Assembly: GCA_013284265.1 (NCBI GenBank)
Contig: JABTBR010000027.1
Location: forward strand, 1-64,000
Direction of reading: 5' to 3'
DNA: 64,000 nt
Source of the DNA: Oxalobacteraceae bacterium
Lineage (GTDB): Bacteria; Pseudomonadota; Gammaproteobacteria; Burkholderiales; Burkholderiaceae_D
In this document: piece by piece, positions 26,138-34,588 of the stretch
Numbering within the stretch: the stretch's first letter is position 1
How the letters are laid out: each line of letters starts with the position of its first letter
The notes under the pieces: generated by a model
Database searches by the model: none
What the model was told of the DNA's origin: nothing
What the model saw: the letters and a program-made list of their open reading frames with translations, nothing else
Position numbers and translations under genes: made by a program

Positions 26138-26329
26138 TTAGCGCTGGTCGGCGCGGCGGCGCCGCTCGGGCTCCGACAGCACCCGTGCAATCACGGGCAG
26201 GGGCACATGGGCATCGGCCAGGAACTCGGCGGCCGATGCGCGCCCGCGCGTGGCCAGGATATCGAGGCTGGCATTGACGACCACCGCCATCGCGCGGTTC
26301 GGGCGCGAGCGTCGTTCTATGAAACCCAT
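26138..26329 (-). CDS. Small hypothetical protein
   Basis: Basic protein of 63 residues starting MGFIERRSRPNRAMAVVVNAS and ending in an Arg-rich tail. The ATG at 26329 was chosen because ATGGAGGACACC upstream supplies a GGAGG ribosome binding site; earlier ATGs in frame are less well placed. No known domain is recognised. It lies downstream of the TadE-like gene in the same direction, 82 bases beyond its stop, and could be expressed with it. Confidence 0.5.
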   Translation of the reverse strand: MGFIERRSRPNRAMAVVVNASLDILATRGRASAAEFLADAHVPLPVIARVLSEPERRRRADQR

Positions 26330-26411
26330 GGTGTCCTCCATTCGAAACGTCAACGTTAGCACATTCCCGTGGTTTTGTATTTTCGCAACAAACTGCTGTT
26401 GCTGGGCATAC

Positions 26412-27050
26412 TCACGGGCAGATGGGCGAACCGGGTTCGTAGCCCAGCGACTCGGCCTTGACGACGCTGAGGGCGCTGGGCAGATTAAAGCCCTGCAGGG
26501 TAAAGGGCAGCAGCGGCTGATAGGGGATGGGTTCGCAGCCGACGCCTTCGGGCTGGCACAGGCGCACCCTGACCAGGCGGATGCAGTTGGCGCCGAAGGG
26601 ATCGCTCATGCAGTTGACGCGGTTGCGCGCGGCGCAGTTGGGCAGGGTCCCGTTCAAGGGCACCGCCGTCAGGTTGTCGGCGGAATCGCGGCTCAGTGCC
26701 AGGTAATCGATGCGGATATGCGCATCCGTCACCGGTGCGCCGAGGGCCAGCAGACCCGCATCGGCGCGGAAAATGGCGTTCTGGCGCACGGTATTGAGTG
26801 CTGCCGTATCGGTCGGATAGATCATGGCGGCGCCACGGGCGGCGCGGCGCGTGACTTCCTGCAAGGTATTCCACATATACAGGGCGCGCGCGACTTCGAT
26901 GATGCCGAACAGCAGAGTGAAGATCATCAGGCTCAGCAAGGCGAATTCGACCGCCGCCACGCCGGCCTGCCTACGCCGGGCCGGACGGCGGCACCGGGCG
27001 CGCTTACTGGTCCACATAGGGCATGCGCGCCAGCTGGGCGGGGGGATCAT
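26412..27050 (-). CDS. TadE-like pilus/Flp assembly protein
   Basis: Protein of 212 residues with a prepilin-like N-terminal segment: basic residues, then RRRQAGVAAVEFALLSLMIFTLLFGIIEVARALY with the TadE Glu. The C-terminal domain is periplasmic and has several Cys. TadE minor pseudopilins act with TadG in tight-adherence (Flp) pilus systems. The ATG overlaps the stop of the TadG-like gene (ATGA). An internal ATG (27017) would also keep the pilin-like segment. No Flp pilin or TadA ATPase is in the window, so this is an outlying pair. Confidence 0.82.
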   Translation of the reverse strand: MIPPPSWRACPMWTSKRARCRRPARRRQAGVAAVEFALLSLMIFTLLFGIIEVARALYMWNTLQEVTRRAARGAAMIYPTDTAALNTVRQNAIFRADAGLLALGAPVTDAHIRIDYLALSRDSADNLTAVPLNGTLPNCAARNRVNCMSDPFGANCIRLVRVRLCQPEGVGCEPIPYQPLLPFTLQGFNLPSALSVVKAESLGYEPGSPICP

Positions 27051-28543
27051 TGGTATAGCTCCACGGCGTTGCTCAGCGTGCGTTCGGGCGCGACGCCGCC
27101 GAATTCTGCGTGCAGCGTGCTCGCCGTGGCAGGCACGGTCATGAAAAAACGCCCCACCGCCAGCACATTGGCGGTGACGGCGGTACCGGTGGGCACCGGG
27201 CAGCTGAGCAAAGCCACATTCAATACCCGGCGCAGGCGCACGCCCGGATGGGCGGCCGACGGCGCCAGGAAATGTGTTCCGGCAATCGACTGGTAAGGCG
27301 TGCTGGCCGGATAGGCGGTGGCGGTGGGCAGACCGGGCTTGTACAGCGTGGACCAGCTGCCGGTGGCGAGGGTAGCGTAGCCGCTGACCGGCTCGGCCAC
27401 CCCTGCGCTATAGGCCGAGAACAGGACCGTCCTGGCATAGCTCCATAGCGGTCCGTAACTGCCCGCGGTATTGCTGCCGGGCGCGGGCAGGGGATCGGCC
27501 ACGGTCCACAGATTGCCGGCGCTGCTAAATGGCGTGGCGCTTTGGCCCGACGGCGCGGTCGCCATCCATGGCGTGCCGGAATTGAAGACATAGGATTTGA
27601 TGTTGGCGTCCGGCGGTGCGCCGTTGGGGCTGCACAGGTTGCCGGGGTACTGGTCGAAGCGGGAGTTGAGCCGATCGAACAACTGGGCCAGTGGAAATGG
27701 CGAGCTCACCGTGATGCTGGTGCCGGCGATCCGTGGCAAGGGCATGCTGCCGGTGCAGACGAAGGGGCCGACTTCGGCCGCCGTCATATTCGCCGCCGAG
27801 CCCAGCGCGCCGACCGGATCGAGCGGATCGATGACAAAGTTCTGCGGCGTGGCGCTGCCGAAAGCCAGTTGCATCAGGTCGTAGGCCACGCCGCGCCGGA
27901 AGCCGTATTCCACCAGTTCGGTAATGATGGGTGGGCCGGGATTGACGCGTGCCGCCGCCGGCGTGGCCGACAGCGCGCAGATCGCCAGCGGCAGGACGTT
28001 GATGCTGGAGCGGCCCGCGATGGCGCGGGCCTGGGTGCTGGTGCTGGCCAGCGCGCTCGACAGGATGCCCATGAAGGCCGTGTTGACCTTGCCCAGGTCC
28101 GGGTCGAGCGCGCCGGTATCGACGCGCGCGTAGAACAGATTGGCGGGCGTGAGCGCGGCCGCGCTGGCGTTGACCCAGTCCGATTCCGGGGCCGTGGCGG
28201 ATTGGCTGAACTGGAGCGCGGCGGCGTTCCAGCTCACCGAGGCATTGTCGTATCGATAGCTCGCGTCGGCCGCGGCCGTACTCGGGGGGGGGGCGGCGCT
28301 GGTGATGCCGGCCGCGGTGCCGTTCAACTGGCGCGCGGCCGCCAGCGCGGCGCCATCGGCCAGATCCTGCAACTCGGTCTTGCGGTGGTAGAGCTGGGCC
28401 AGATCGAGCGCCATGCCGATGAAGCCGAACATGACCAGCATCATCAGCGTGAACGTGATCGCCACCGCGCCGCGCTGTGAGCTTGGACGGGCCGGACGCG
28501 GGCCGGCACGGCGGGCAGGGTGGGGCGGCGTGAACCCGGTCAT
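27047..28543 (-). CDS. TadG-like Flp pilus-associated protein
   Basis: Protein of 498 residues with a basic N-terminus followed by RGAVAITFTLMMLVMFGFIGMALDLAQLY, the hydrophobic segment of TadG/TadE-like proteins, then LQDLADGAALAAARQL (typical of TadG). The rest is a large exported domain with few charged residues; no clear von Willebrand A metal site is seen. The gene contains a run of ten G bases (ten C on the coding strand, around 28284-28293) coding for Pro residues, which is prone to slippage. It is followed by the coupled TadE-like gene. Confidence 0.8.
   Translation of the reverse strand: MTGFTPPHPARRAGPRPARPSSQRGAVAITFTLMMLVMFGFIGMALDLAQLYHRKTELQDLADGAALAAARQLNGTAAGITSAAPPPSTAAADASYRYDNASVSWNAAALQFSQSATAPESDWVNASAAALTPANLFYARVDTGALDPDLGKVNTAFMGILSSALASTSTQARAIAGRSSINVLPLAICALSATPAAARVNPGPPIITELVEYGFRRGVAYDLMQLAFGSATPQNFVIDPLDPVGALGSAANMTAAEVGPFVCTGSMPLPRIAGTSITVSSPFPLAQLFDRLNSRFDQYPGNLCSPNGAPPDANIKSYVFNSGTPWMATAPSGQSATPFSSAGNLWTVADPLPAPGSNTAGSYGPLWSYARTVLFSAYSAGVAEPVSGYATLATGSWSTLYKPGLPTATAYPASTPYQSIAGTHFLAPSAAHPGVRLRRVLNVALLSCPVPTGTAVTANVLAVGRFFMTVPATASTLHAEFGGVAPERTLSNAVELYQ
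28284..28293. repeat. Homopolymer tract G10 in TadG-like gene
   Basis: Ten consecutive G on the plus strand, within codons about 83-88 of the TadG-like gene (Ala-Ala-Pro-Pro-Pro-Ser). Gain or loss of a base would shift the frame early in the gene. Confidence 0.8.
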
Positions 28544-28732
28544 GCGGCAACTCCTATCGCGGCATTCAATTCATTCCCACGCGCAAGGAAGCGCGTCAGC
28601 AGTTGATTTTATCGGGGGAAATATTGCTGGAATTGATGTGGAGCAAGCCTCGGGATTGCGCGGGAGCGCGGGGCTGGTGCGTGCTTGCGCGGCTAAAACG
28701 CGCCAATAGTGTCCAATTGATCACCTATGTGC

Positions 28733-28738
28733 TAGAAT
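28733..28738 (+). promoter_or_regulatory. -10 box of tRNA-Leu promoter
   Basis: TAGAAT lies 11 bases ahead of the tRNA; a weak -35 (TGTCCA, 28710-28715) lies 17 bases upstream of it. Position fits a promoter starting just before the tRNA. Confidence 0.45.
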
Positions 28739-28749
28739 CCTGCCGCGCT

Positions 28750-28836
28750 GCCCGGATGGTGAAACTGGTAGACACTGGAGACTTAAAATCTCCCGCCTGT
28801 AAGGGCGTGCCGGTTCGATTCCGGCTCCGGGCACCA
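28750..28836 (+). tRNA. tRNA-Leu (UAA)
   Basis: An 87-base tRNA with encoded CCA. The acceptor stem GCCCGGA pairs with TCCGGGC. The anticodon stem GGAGA/TCTCC encloses loop CTTAAAA with anticodon TAA. A long variable arm follows, as expected for tRNA-Leu, and the T arm contains GGTTCGATTCC. It is followed by a hairpin terminator, so it is a single-gene unit. Confidence 0.95.
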
Positions 28837-28873
28837 CAAACATGTCTTTCGCAGTCTCCCAACGTCTATCGAA

Positions 28874-28906
28874 CCCGCATTTCTCCTATGAGAGTGCGGG
28901 TTTTTT
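28874..28906 (+). terminator. Rho-independent terminator of tRNA-Leu
   Basis: CCCGCA...TGCGGG hairpin followed by six T, 37 bases after the tRNA end. Confidence 0.85.
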
Positions 28907-28909
28907 GTT

Positions 28910-29188
28910 GCCGGAAGTCTGAGCGTGTCTCTTGCCATCTCCCCCGAGGTAGGGACCTGTTATGGGGGCATGGGAGCGATCGGTTTAGCCGCATCAGCGC
29001 TTGCGCCAACGTGGCGACAATGTGCTGGCCTTCGATCCCCACCCGGACCTGCCCCGCTGGGCGACATTAATGCAGTCTACTTTGCCGCCCTGTGGATATC
29101 TGTGATTTTTTCGGGTGTGAATGCACTGTAAAATGTGTCCCGGTACTGTTGTTTTAATATTAATGTTAATATTTTAGAGGGGTATTTT
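28910..29188. other. Gene-free region before lyase-like gene
   Basis: About 280 bases after the tRNA terminator with no supported gene. The left part is GC-rich with broken frames. The last 60 bases are AT-rich (repeated TTAATATTAATG-like sequence) and probably hold the promoter of the next gene. No integrase or duplicated tRNA end is seen. Confidence 0.4.
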
Positions 29189-30121
29189 GTGCGCATAAAA
29201 ATTGTCGCCACCTTGCTGCTGGCAATGGCAGTTGAGTCACCCGCAGTGGCTCAAATCATCGACTACAGTGTTTTTGCCTGGAGCCTGCCACGTGGATTCA
29301 ACTTCAACGGCGATCGGCCATTCGTCAATCCCATCACCGGCCAAGCCGATATCGCCACTTTCCAATTCGATGGAAAGCAGATCAACGGCGCCTCCATCAC
29401 CAATAATGGCAGTGGCGTCAACGACGTGCACATACAGCGTGTCCACGACAATGCCATCAACGAGGACGTGACTCGGGTTGTTCTTCGACAGCGTACGGAA
29501 GATGCCGTGACTGCGGGCAGCCACCGGACACAAATTAATTCTTACGCCATCGAGCCGTACAAGCGCTACATTCTCGATCTGGAATTCAAACTGGATGATG
29601 ATGATCATTGGGACTTTTCCACCACAGCTCAGGGAGTGGGGCCAGGCTTGATCTGGCAACTGAAGGGACAGCCGAAGATCGATCATCAATGGGGCAACCC
29701 GGTGATGGGGCTCAACCTGTCTGGCAATCAACTGAAAATGGAGATTCTCTACCCGCTCTCGGCAGCCAAGGCCACGGCCTGGCCCATGACTGACGGCGTC
29801 AGCTGGGCGAAAAATCAATATGTTGCAGTTGACCTGCCGCAAAAAACGCTCACTGCCGGCGTGTATCACCGCGTGCAATTGGTTTTCTATGCGGACGACG
29901 CGCCGAACAAGGTGATTAACCAGCCGGGCATCCCTGAGGGAAAAGGCTTTGTTACCGCTTACCTGGATGGCCAGCCATGGTTCAATTATGTCGGTCCTAC
30001 CTTGCATCCGGATCAACTGGGGCCTCACAACACTAGCTTTGGTTGGTATCAATGGTCTGGTGCACCGACTACCGACCGCGTGATCTACTACCGCAAGAAT
30101 AGTTTGTACGAGTGGAAGTAA
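29189..30121 (+). CDS. Secreted polysaccharide-lyase-like protein
   Basis: Exported protein of 310 residues. The signal peptide (KIVATLLLAMAVESPAVAQ) ends at about residue 23. The remainder is beta-rich with Trp/Tyr/Asp patterns such as LEFKLDDDDHWD, GPGLIWQLKG and YLDGQPWFNYVGPTLHP, like the jelly-roll heparin-lyase-I type (PF14099-like) enzymes. Family and substrate are not certain. The GTG start at 29189 has GAGGGG six bases upstream, so the longer ATG-like frame is not used. Base composition is lower in GC than neighbouring genes, suggesting acquisition. It stands alone. Confidence 0.6.
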   Translation: MRIKIVATLLLAMAVESPAVAQIIDYSVFAWSLPRGFNFNGDRPFVNPITGQADIATFQFDGKQINGASITNNGSGVNDVHIQRVHDNAINEDVTRVVLRQRTEDAVTAGSHRTQINSYAIEPYKRYILDLEFKLDDDDHWDFSTTAQGVGPGLIWQLKGQPKIDHQWGNPVMGLNLSGNQLKMEILYPLSAAKATAWPMTDGVSWAKNQYVAVDLPQKTLTAGVYHRVQLVFYADDAPNKVINQPGIPEGKGFVTAYLDGQPWFNYVGPTLHPDQLGPHNTSFGWYQWSGAPTTDRVIYYRKNSLYEWK

Positions 30122-30533
30122 GCCATATTTGAACGACAGCGCTACCAAGGTGTGCTTGAACTCCAACGGATGCTGGCGATAGTGGCCGCGTGTGTTCTTC
30201 GAAATGAGCGCTTGAATATTTGTGTCCCTATTCAGAATTTGTGGGCATAGATGCTGCGCCAAAATTCGATCATGAATGCCGCTGGTCAGCCAGTCCAGAC
30301 GACGCGGGGAAGACGCTTACCTACGTGCGGCCAGATGGTAGCGCTGCTGGAGCACCAGTATCTTCACCCCCAGCACGGTGGGATACGGTGCTCTACCGCC
30401 TTTGGCGCGCGAGGGTCTTGGGGCAACCGCATATTGTCGTCCCCAGTTTTAGCGCGAACGATTACCGCCCTGTGTGGTCTATAGCTTATGGGGGTTTTAT
30501 AGGCGGTGCGGCTGCGCGCGATCGGGTGATCTC
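30122..30533. other. Region without supported gene
   Basis: About 410 bases between the lyase-like gene and the next exported protein. A frame of 105 codons (30220-30537) exists but has no ribosome binding site, no family pattern and odd composition, so I do not call it. The sequence may be decayed coding DNA. Confidence 0.4.
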
Positions 30534-31364
30534 ATGATGAAAATCGGGGTGGGACTGTTGGGACTGGTCATGGCCGTGCCGGCCATCGCGGGCTTCGAGG
30601 CAGGCTTGAAGGCGCTCCAGGCGCGCGATTATGCCGCCGCGCTGACGGAAGCGCGCCAGGGGCAAGCGGTCGGCGATGCGCGCGCGTCCTATCTGGTGTT
30701 CGTGGTCCTGAGTCAGACCGCGCTGCTTTATCTTGATGCCACCGGTAAGCCCGATATGAGCAAGTATTTCCGGCTGGCGGCGCGTCCGGTCTCCGAGCGC
30801 GTGCCGGATGTGGAAGCATACGACGCGCTGTATCGCGCCGCCGCCGCCGGCTTCCTCCCCGCAGTGGTGGGACTCGCGGCGCTTGAAGGCGGCGTGCTCG
30901 GCGAAGGCAATCGTGCCCGGCTCATGGCGCTGTTGCAGACCCTGCCGCCGCAGCAGAAACAGGCTCTGTCTGGCTATGAAAGCATCGCGCGCCGGATGGA
31001 TGGCCTGGGACAGAGCTATGCCTCGCCCCGGCTATTCGTCGACACCTTGGAGTTGGGAGAAGTATTAGCGACACTGAAGGCTTGCGGCGCGAGCCCGGTC
31101 ACCAGTCCGGCCGCGCTGGTGGTCACTGCAATCACGACGCCACCCCACGACACGCTCTATCTGCCGTCAACGGTGCCGGGCTACGAGCGTGCGTTTCTGG
31201 TTGCCGGCCAGTGGCAGGAGGAATGGACCTTCCAAGCCTGCGGAAAGACCGTCGCGCTGAAGATCGATTTTTCCGCCGATGGCATGGGCGGTGCCCACAT
31301 GCGCACCGATATCCAGGCCGCCAGAGTTATTGGCGTCGGCGAACAAGAGCAGCCGAAGCAATAG
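30534..31364 (+). CDS. Exported protein with Sel1/TPR-like helices
   Basis: Protein of 276 residues with a short signal peptide (MMKIGVGLLGLVMAVPAIAG). Residues about 20-140 contain helix pairs (LKALQARDYAAALTEARQGQA, then YDALYRAAAAGFLPAVVGLAALEGG) in the style of Sel1/TPR repeats. The C-terminal part (about residues 180-265) is beta-rich with two Cys (LKACGASP, FQACGKTVAL) that could form a disulfide. The ATG-ATG pair at 30534 gives the signal peptide. No function can be assigned. It is a single gene followed by an unannotated 200-base gap. Confidence 0.6.
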   Translation: MMKIGVGLLGLVMAVPAIAGFEAGLKALQARDYAAALTEARQGQAVGDARASYLVFVVLSQTALLYLDATGKPDMSKYFRLAARPVSERVPDVEAYDALYRAAAAGFLPAVVGLAALEGGVLGEGNRARLMALLQTLPPQQKQALSGYESIARRMDGLGQSYASPRLFVDTLELGEVLATLKACGASPVTSPAALVVTAITTPPHDTLYLPSTVPGYERAFLVAGQWQEEWTFQACGKTVALKIDFSADGMGGAHMRTDIQAARVIGVGEQEQPKQ

Positions 31365-31560
31365 GGCGCGAAAAACGGAATCCGGCAATTGACTTGACAC
31401 GCGGGCTACTCAAATCGGGGATTTTTCCTCGTCGAAATCACCGACTGCATCGCCCACTCGACGACAAAACAGATTGGTACTGGCAGTTAGCGATGACGAG
31501 CTGGAAATAATTTTGTGCCGCTACCACGATTGACCAGCAGCGGTAGCGGACTGTGACAAA

Positions 31561-32511
31561 CTATTGCTGCACCGCGCGCTGCAGCGATGGCTCGCCACTC
31601 AATGCAAACGGCATGGCCCTGGCCCAGCGGTTGGACGATAGCGAGAACGTCAGCGAACGCACCTGGTGATACCAGCCGGCAGGCACGTAGAGCATATCCC
31701 CAGGATGGACGATGACTTCGATCATCGTCGCCTGGCGCGCCAGAGGGAACTTCTCGTAATCCGGCGCTTCCGGATCAAACGGCGAGCCGAACAGGATGGC
31801 ATTCGCCTCGTTGGGGTAGAGGAATTCGTCGTGATGCGGCGGCGACAGGAAAATACGTTTCGTGCCCCAGATCTGGGCGAAGATATTGTCGTCATAGTCG
31901 CAATGCAGCGGCGTCACCGTGCCGGCGGGGCCTAGCCAGAAGCGCGGCGGACCCATTTTGTCAAAATAGGTGGGCCAGTGGCACAGGCGGTTCAGTTCGC
32001 GTAATTCCAGATTGCCCAGATAGGGCGGCAGATCCTGGGTGCCGTTCGCTACAAGCTCCAGATACTCCAGCATGGACATGTCCTGCATGGCCCGGTCGGG
32101 GGCGAATGCCGTGTTGATATAGTCGCCTACCCGTGCGCGCACCGGCAGGTGGCTGTAGCGCTCACGCAGGGTGTCCGGGCTAAGGGCAAACAGCGGCCAG
32201 CGCTTGACGAGCCCGCTTGTCAGGAAAGGCAGGCCCAGTTCGGCGCGCGCCCGGAACGCTGCGGCGTCAAGCTGGCCGAGGCGCGGCACTTCGGCAATTG
32301 CAGGCAGTTCGCGTGCGACGCGCTTGATGGCGTCGCGCATTTCCTGGATGGAGGTGACGCCGCGAACCTGTGCATCCTTTTGTTCTCGCGCCTGCTTTCT
32401 GGCGAGGGCGTCCATGGTCGACGCGGAATCCGACGCCTGCCGGGTGGGCGGCAATCGTGGCGCGATACGCAACGCTTGATTATCCACCAAGGAATTCATT
32501 TCTTTTGACAT
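31561..32511 (-). CDS. Cupin-like/JmjC-type Fe(II) dioxygenase
   Basis: Cytosolic protein of 316 residues with the Cupin_8/JmjC fold. The substrate/iron region reads WLGPAGTVTPLHCDYDDNIFAQIWGTKRI, with the His-x-Asp pair, and the third iron ligand is the His in YVPAGWYHQV. An N-terminal region (residues 1-70) is helical and Arg/Lys-rich. Relatives are 2-oxoglutarate-dependent hydroxylases of proteins or small molecules. The substrate is not readable. It stands alone on the minus strand. Confidence 0.82.
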   Translation of the reverse strand: MSKEMNSLVDNQALRIAPRLPPTRQASDSASTMDALARKQAREQKDAQVRGVTSIQEMRDAIKRVARELPAIAEVPRLGQLDAAAFRARAELGLPFLTSGLVKRWPLFALSPDTLRERYSHLPVRARVGDYINTAFAPDRAMQDMSMLEYLELVANGTQDLPPYLGNLELRELNRLCHWPTYFDKMGPPRFWLGPAGTVTPLHCDYDDNIFAQIWGTKRIFLSPPHHDEFLYPNEANAILFGSPFDPEAPDYEKFPLARQATMIEVIVHPGDMLYVPAGWYHQVRSLTFSLSSNRWARAMPFALSGEPSLQRAVQQ

Positions 32512-32592
32512 TTACTTCTTCACTACAGGCACTGAATCGTTCAGTTTACCATTTTGTCGAAGCGAAAACGCGATGTCTGCGTGGGCGGCCTG

Positions 32593-32952
32593 TCAATGGA
32601 GGGGTGATAGGGATTCATGTTTGTCGCTGTCTTTGGCTCTGATGGCGTCCAGACGCACTTGGGTTTTCATAATCTGCACGTCGATTTCCGCTGTTTGCCG
32701 TCTAAACTCGGCTTGCGCAGCGGATGTGTTTTTCCCCGACTCGAAAGACGCGAACTTGTTTGAAAGTACGGTTGCGTTAAACACTGCAACACCGAATACA
32801 GTCGCGAGAACGACGCTGATGCCGGTCACGATGACCGTGATTTTAAGATTGGAGATCGAAGTTTTTATTTCGGACATCAAAGTTTTTATTTCTGACAGCA
32901 ACATCTTCAATTCCAAGATAGACGCTTCGATGGCGGCAAGATCGGCGTTCAT
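32593..32952 (-). CDS. Small coiled-coil membrane protein
   Basis: Protein of 119 residues. Residues 1-36 form a heptad-like coiled coil (repeated LLSEIKTLMSEIKTSIS), followed by one membrane helix (VIVTGISVVLATVFGVAVF, about 39-58) and a second helical charged region. The ATG has AGGAGC upstream. Function unknown; it may be a small scaffold. It is convergent with nothing and lies between the cupin gene and a PEP-CTERM gene on the same strand. Confidence 0.6.
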   Translation of the reverse strand: MNADLAAIEASILELKMLLSEIKTLMSEIKTSISNLKITVIVTGISVVLATVFGVAVFNATVLSNKFASFESGKNTSAAQAEFRRQTAEIDVQIMKTQVRLDAIRAKDSDKHESLSPLH

Positions 32953-32970
32953 TCCTGCTCCCCTCGGAGT

Positions 32971-33546
32971 TTATGAAGGCACGCCGTTTGGGCTCGTGGT
33001 TCCAGCACTCCTCCGCGCCGTCATCGCGAGCAGCGCCAAGCCACCCAGCAGCATGCCGTAGGTGAGCGGTTCCGGCACCGGGACGATATCGATGCTGATC
33101 AAGCCAGTTTGCCGGTCCACCGCCTGCCAGGACGAAAACACGATGTCGTGAATGTTATACACGGTTTGCTGGTAATGGATGGGCTGTCCATACGTCATCA
33201 GGACGGTGCCGTTGGCGACCACGTTGCCATTGATGTCGCGGAAGTTCAGGTAGAGCTCGTAGGGTGTCAGGTTGTCGCCGGGCGTGGCGTTGCCGCCAGG
33301 GTAGTGGTCGAAGTCGAAAGTCATGCCCTCGAAGTCGAACCGTCCGGCGTTGTAGCTCATGATGGCCGACCCCATCTGGAACTGGATGCGCGGTTCGTCG
33401 CCATAGGAGGTGATGTTGCCGCTGAAGTTAAAGCCGCTGTAGTTGCCACCGATCTGGCCGGGCGGCATGTGCAGGGGAATGGTGGCGGCGCAGACGGCGC
33501 CGCTCATGGATAGGGCGACAAGCAGAGGGGCAATCAATTTCTTCAT
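32971..33546 (-). CDS. PEP-CTERM sorted exported protein
   Basis: Protein of 191 residues with a signal peptide (MKKLIAPLLVALSMSGAVCAA) and a C-terminal VPVPEPLTYGMLLGGLALLAMTARR sorting signal of the exosortase system. The middle is beta-rich (for example YNAGRFDFEGMTFDFDHYPGG) with no recognised enzyme motif. The ATG at 33546 gives the signal peptide directly; the longer frame is not needed. It is 18 bases upstream of the coiled-coil membrane protein gene, so the two may be co-transcribed. Confidence 0.85.
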   Translation of the reverse strand: MKKLIAPLLVALSMSGAVCAATIPLHMPPGQIGGNYSGFNFSGNITSYGDEPRIQFQMGSAIMSYNAGRFDFEGMTFDFDHYPGGNATPGDNLTPYELYLNFRDINGNVVANGTVLMTYGQPIHYQQTVYNIHDIVFSSWQAVDRQTGLISIDIVPVPEPLTYGMLLGGLALLAMTARRSAGTTSPNGVPS

Positions 33547-33759
33547 GGTAGGCACCTGGTGGAAATCGCGGCGGGAGTGTCGAAAAAGCATAGCACCCGC
33601 GCTACGCGGTAAATGCGCGAAATCCCACCGGTGCGCGGTTTATATTTTCAGATGGGGACGCTTTGGCGGGCGCGCCGGATGGTGTAGCATGCTGGGTCGG
33701 CACAGGAGCATGCGCGCGGCTGCGCGAGCCCGGCCGGCTATTCAAGGACAGAAAGAGTT

Positions 33760-34575
33760 ATGCAAATCAAAATTAATGACGTGCTGCGCAGTTACATCGA
33801 TCCGCTGACGGAGAGCGAGTACGCGGCGCTGGAGCGCAGCATCCTGGTGGAAGGTTGCCGGGATTCGCTGGTGCTGTGGCAGGATGTGCTGGTGGATGGT
33901 CATAACCGTTACCAGATCTGCCAGCAGCATGGTATTCCCTTCAAGGTTATTGAAAACACCAGCTTCAAGTCGCTGGACGACGTCAAGCTGTGGATGATCG
34001 ATAACCATCTGGGCCGGCGCAGCGTGTCGGACTTCCAGCGCGGCGTGCTGGCCTTGCGCAAGAAGGATATCGTCGCGGCCAAGTCGGCCGAGATGGCGGC
34101 GCGCGCCCAGGCGGAAGACGCGGCCATCGCGCCAGCGGAGGGCGAGGCGGAACCGAAGGCGGCCGCCATGCCTTTGAGCTCGCGCGAGGATATCGCCCGC
34201 GCCGCCCGCCTGAGCAGCAATACCATCAGCCAGATTGAAAAGATCCAGAAGACGGCGGCGCCGGAACTGGTGGAAGCCGTGCGTTCGGGGACGATTTCGA
34301 TCAACGCGGCGGCCACGGTGGCTTCGCTGCCGGAGGCCGAGCAGGTGGCGGCTGTCGCCGGCGGCAAGAAGTTCCTGCAGCAGGCGGCCAAGGAAGTGCG
34401 CGAACTGCGCGCGGCCTCGCGTCCGGCCAAGGAGCCGAAGGAAGGCGCGGAACCGATGACGGAAGTCGAACAGCTGCGCGCGGAAATCGCCACGCTCAAG
34501 GAACGCAACGCCGCCCTCAAGGCGGAGAATGCGGCCCTGCACGAGCGCATCTCCGCGTTGGTGGACGCCTCCTGA
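33760..34575 (+). CDS. ParB/Spo0J-like nuclease-domain protein with HTH
   Basis: Protein of 271 residues. The N-terminal ParB-like part (residues about 1-90) contains LTESEYAALERSILVEGCRD and VLVDGHNRYQICQQHG, matching the ParB N-terminal (Arg-rich CTP-binding) fold in shortened form. A helix-turn-helix-like region follows (SREDIARAARLSSNTISQIEKI, about 145-170). The C-terminus is a coiled coil (residues about 225-265). No ParA partner and no parS-like palindrome are adjacent, so it is not the chromosomal partition gene. It may be a phage- or plasmid-derived regulator. Confidence 0.75.
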   Translation: MQIKINDVLRSYIDPLTESEYAALERSILVEGCRDSLVLWQDVLVDGHNRYQICQQHGIPFKVIENTSFKSLDDVKLWMIDNHLGRRSVSDFQRGVLALRKKDIVAAKSAEMAARAQAEDAAIAPAEGEAEPKAAAMPLSSREDIARAARLSSNTISQIEKIQKTAAPELVEAVRSGTISINAAATVASLPEAEQVAAVAGGKKFLQQAAKEVRELRAASRPAKEPKEGAEPMTEVEQLRAEIATLKERNAALKAENAALHERISALVDAS

Positions 34576-34588
34576 ACCCTGGCCGCGC

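Noticed and set aside
30220-30537. 105-codon open frame between the lyase-like and Sel1-like genes
   Set aside because: It has no ribosome binding site, no recognisable domain and no coding-like pattern; treated as non-coding or decayed.
28910-31560. Genomic island integrated at tRNA-Leu
   Set aside because: The region after the tRNA has somewhat lower GC, but no integrase and no repeated tRNA 3' end was found.
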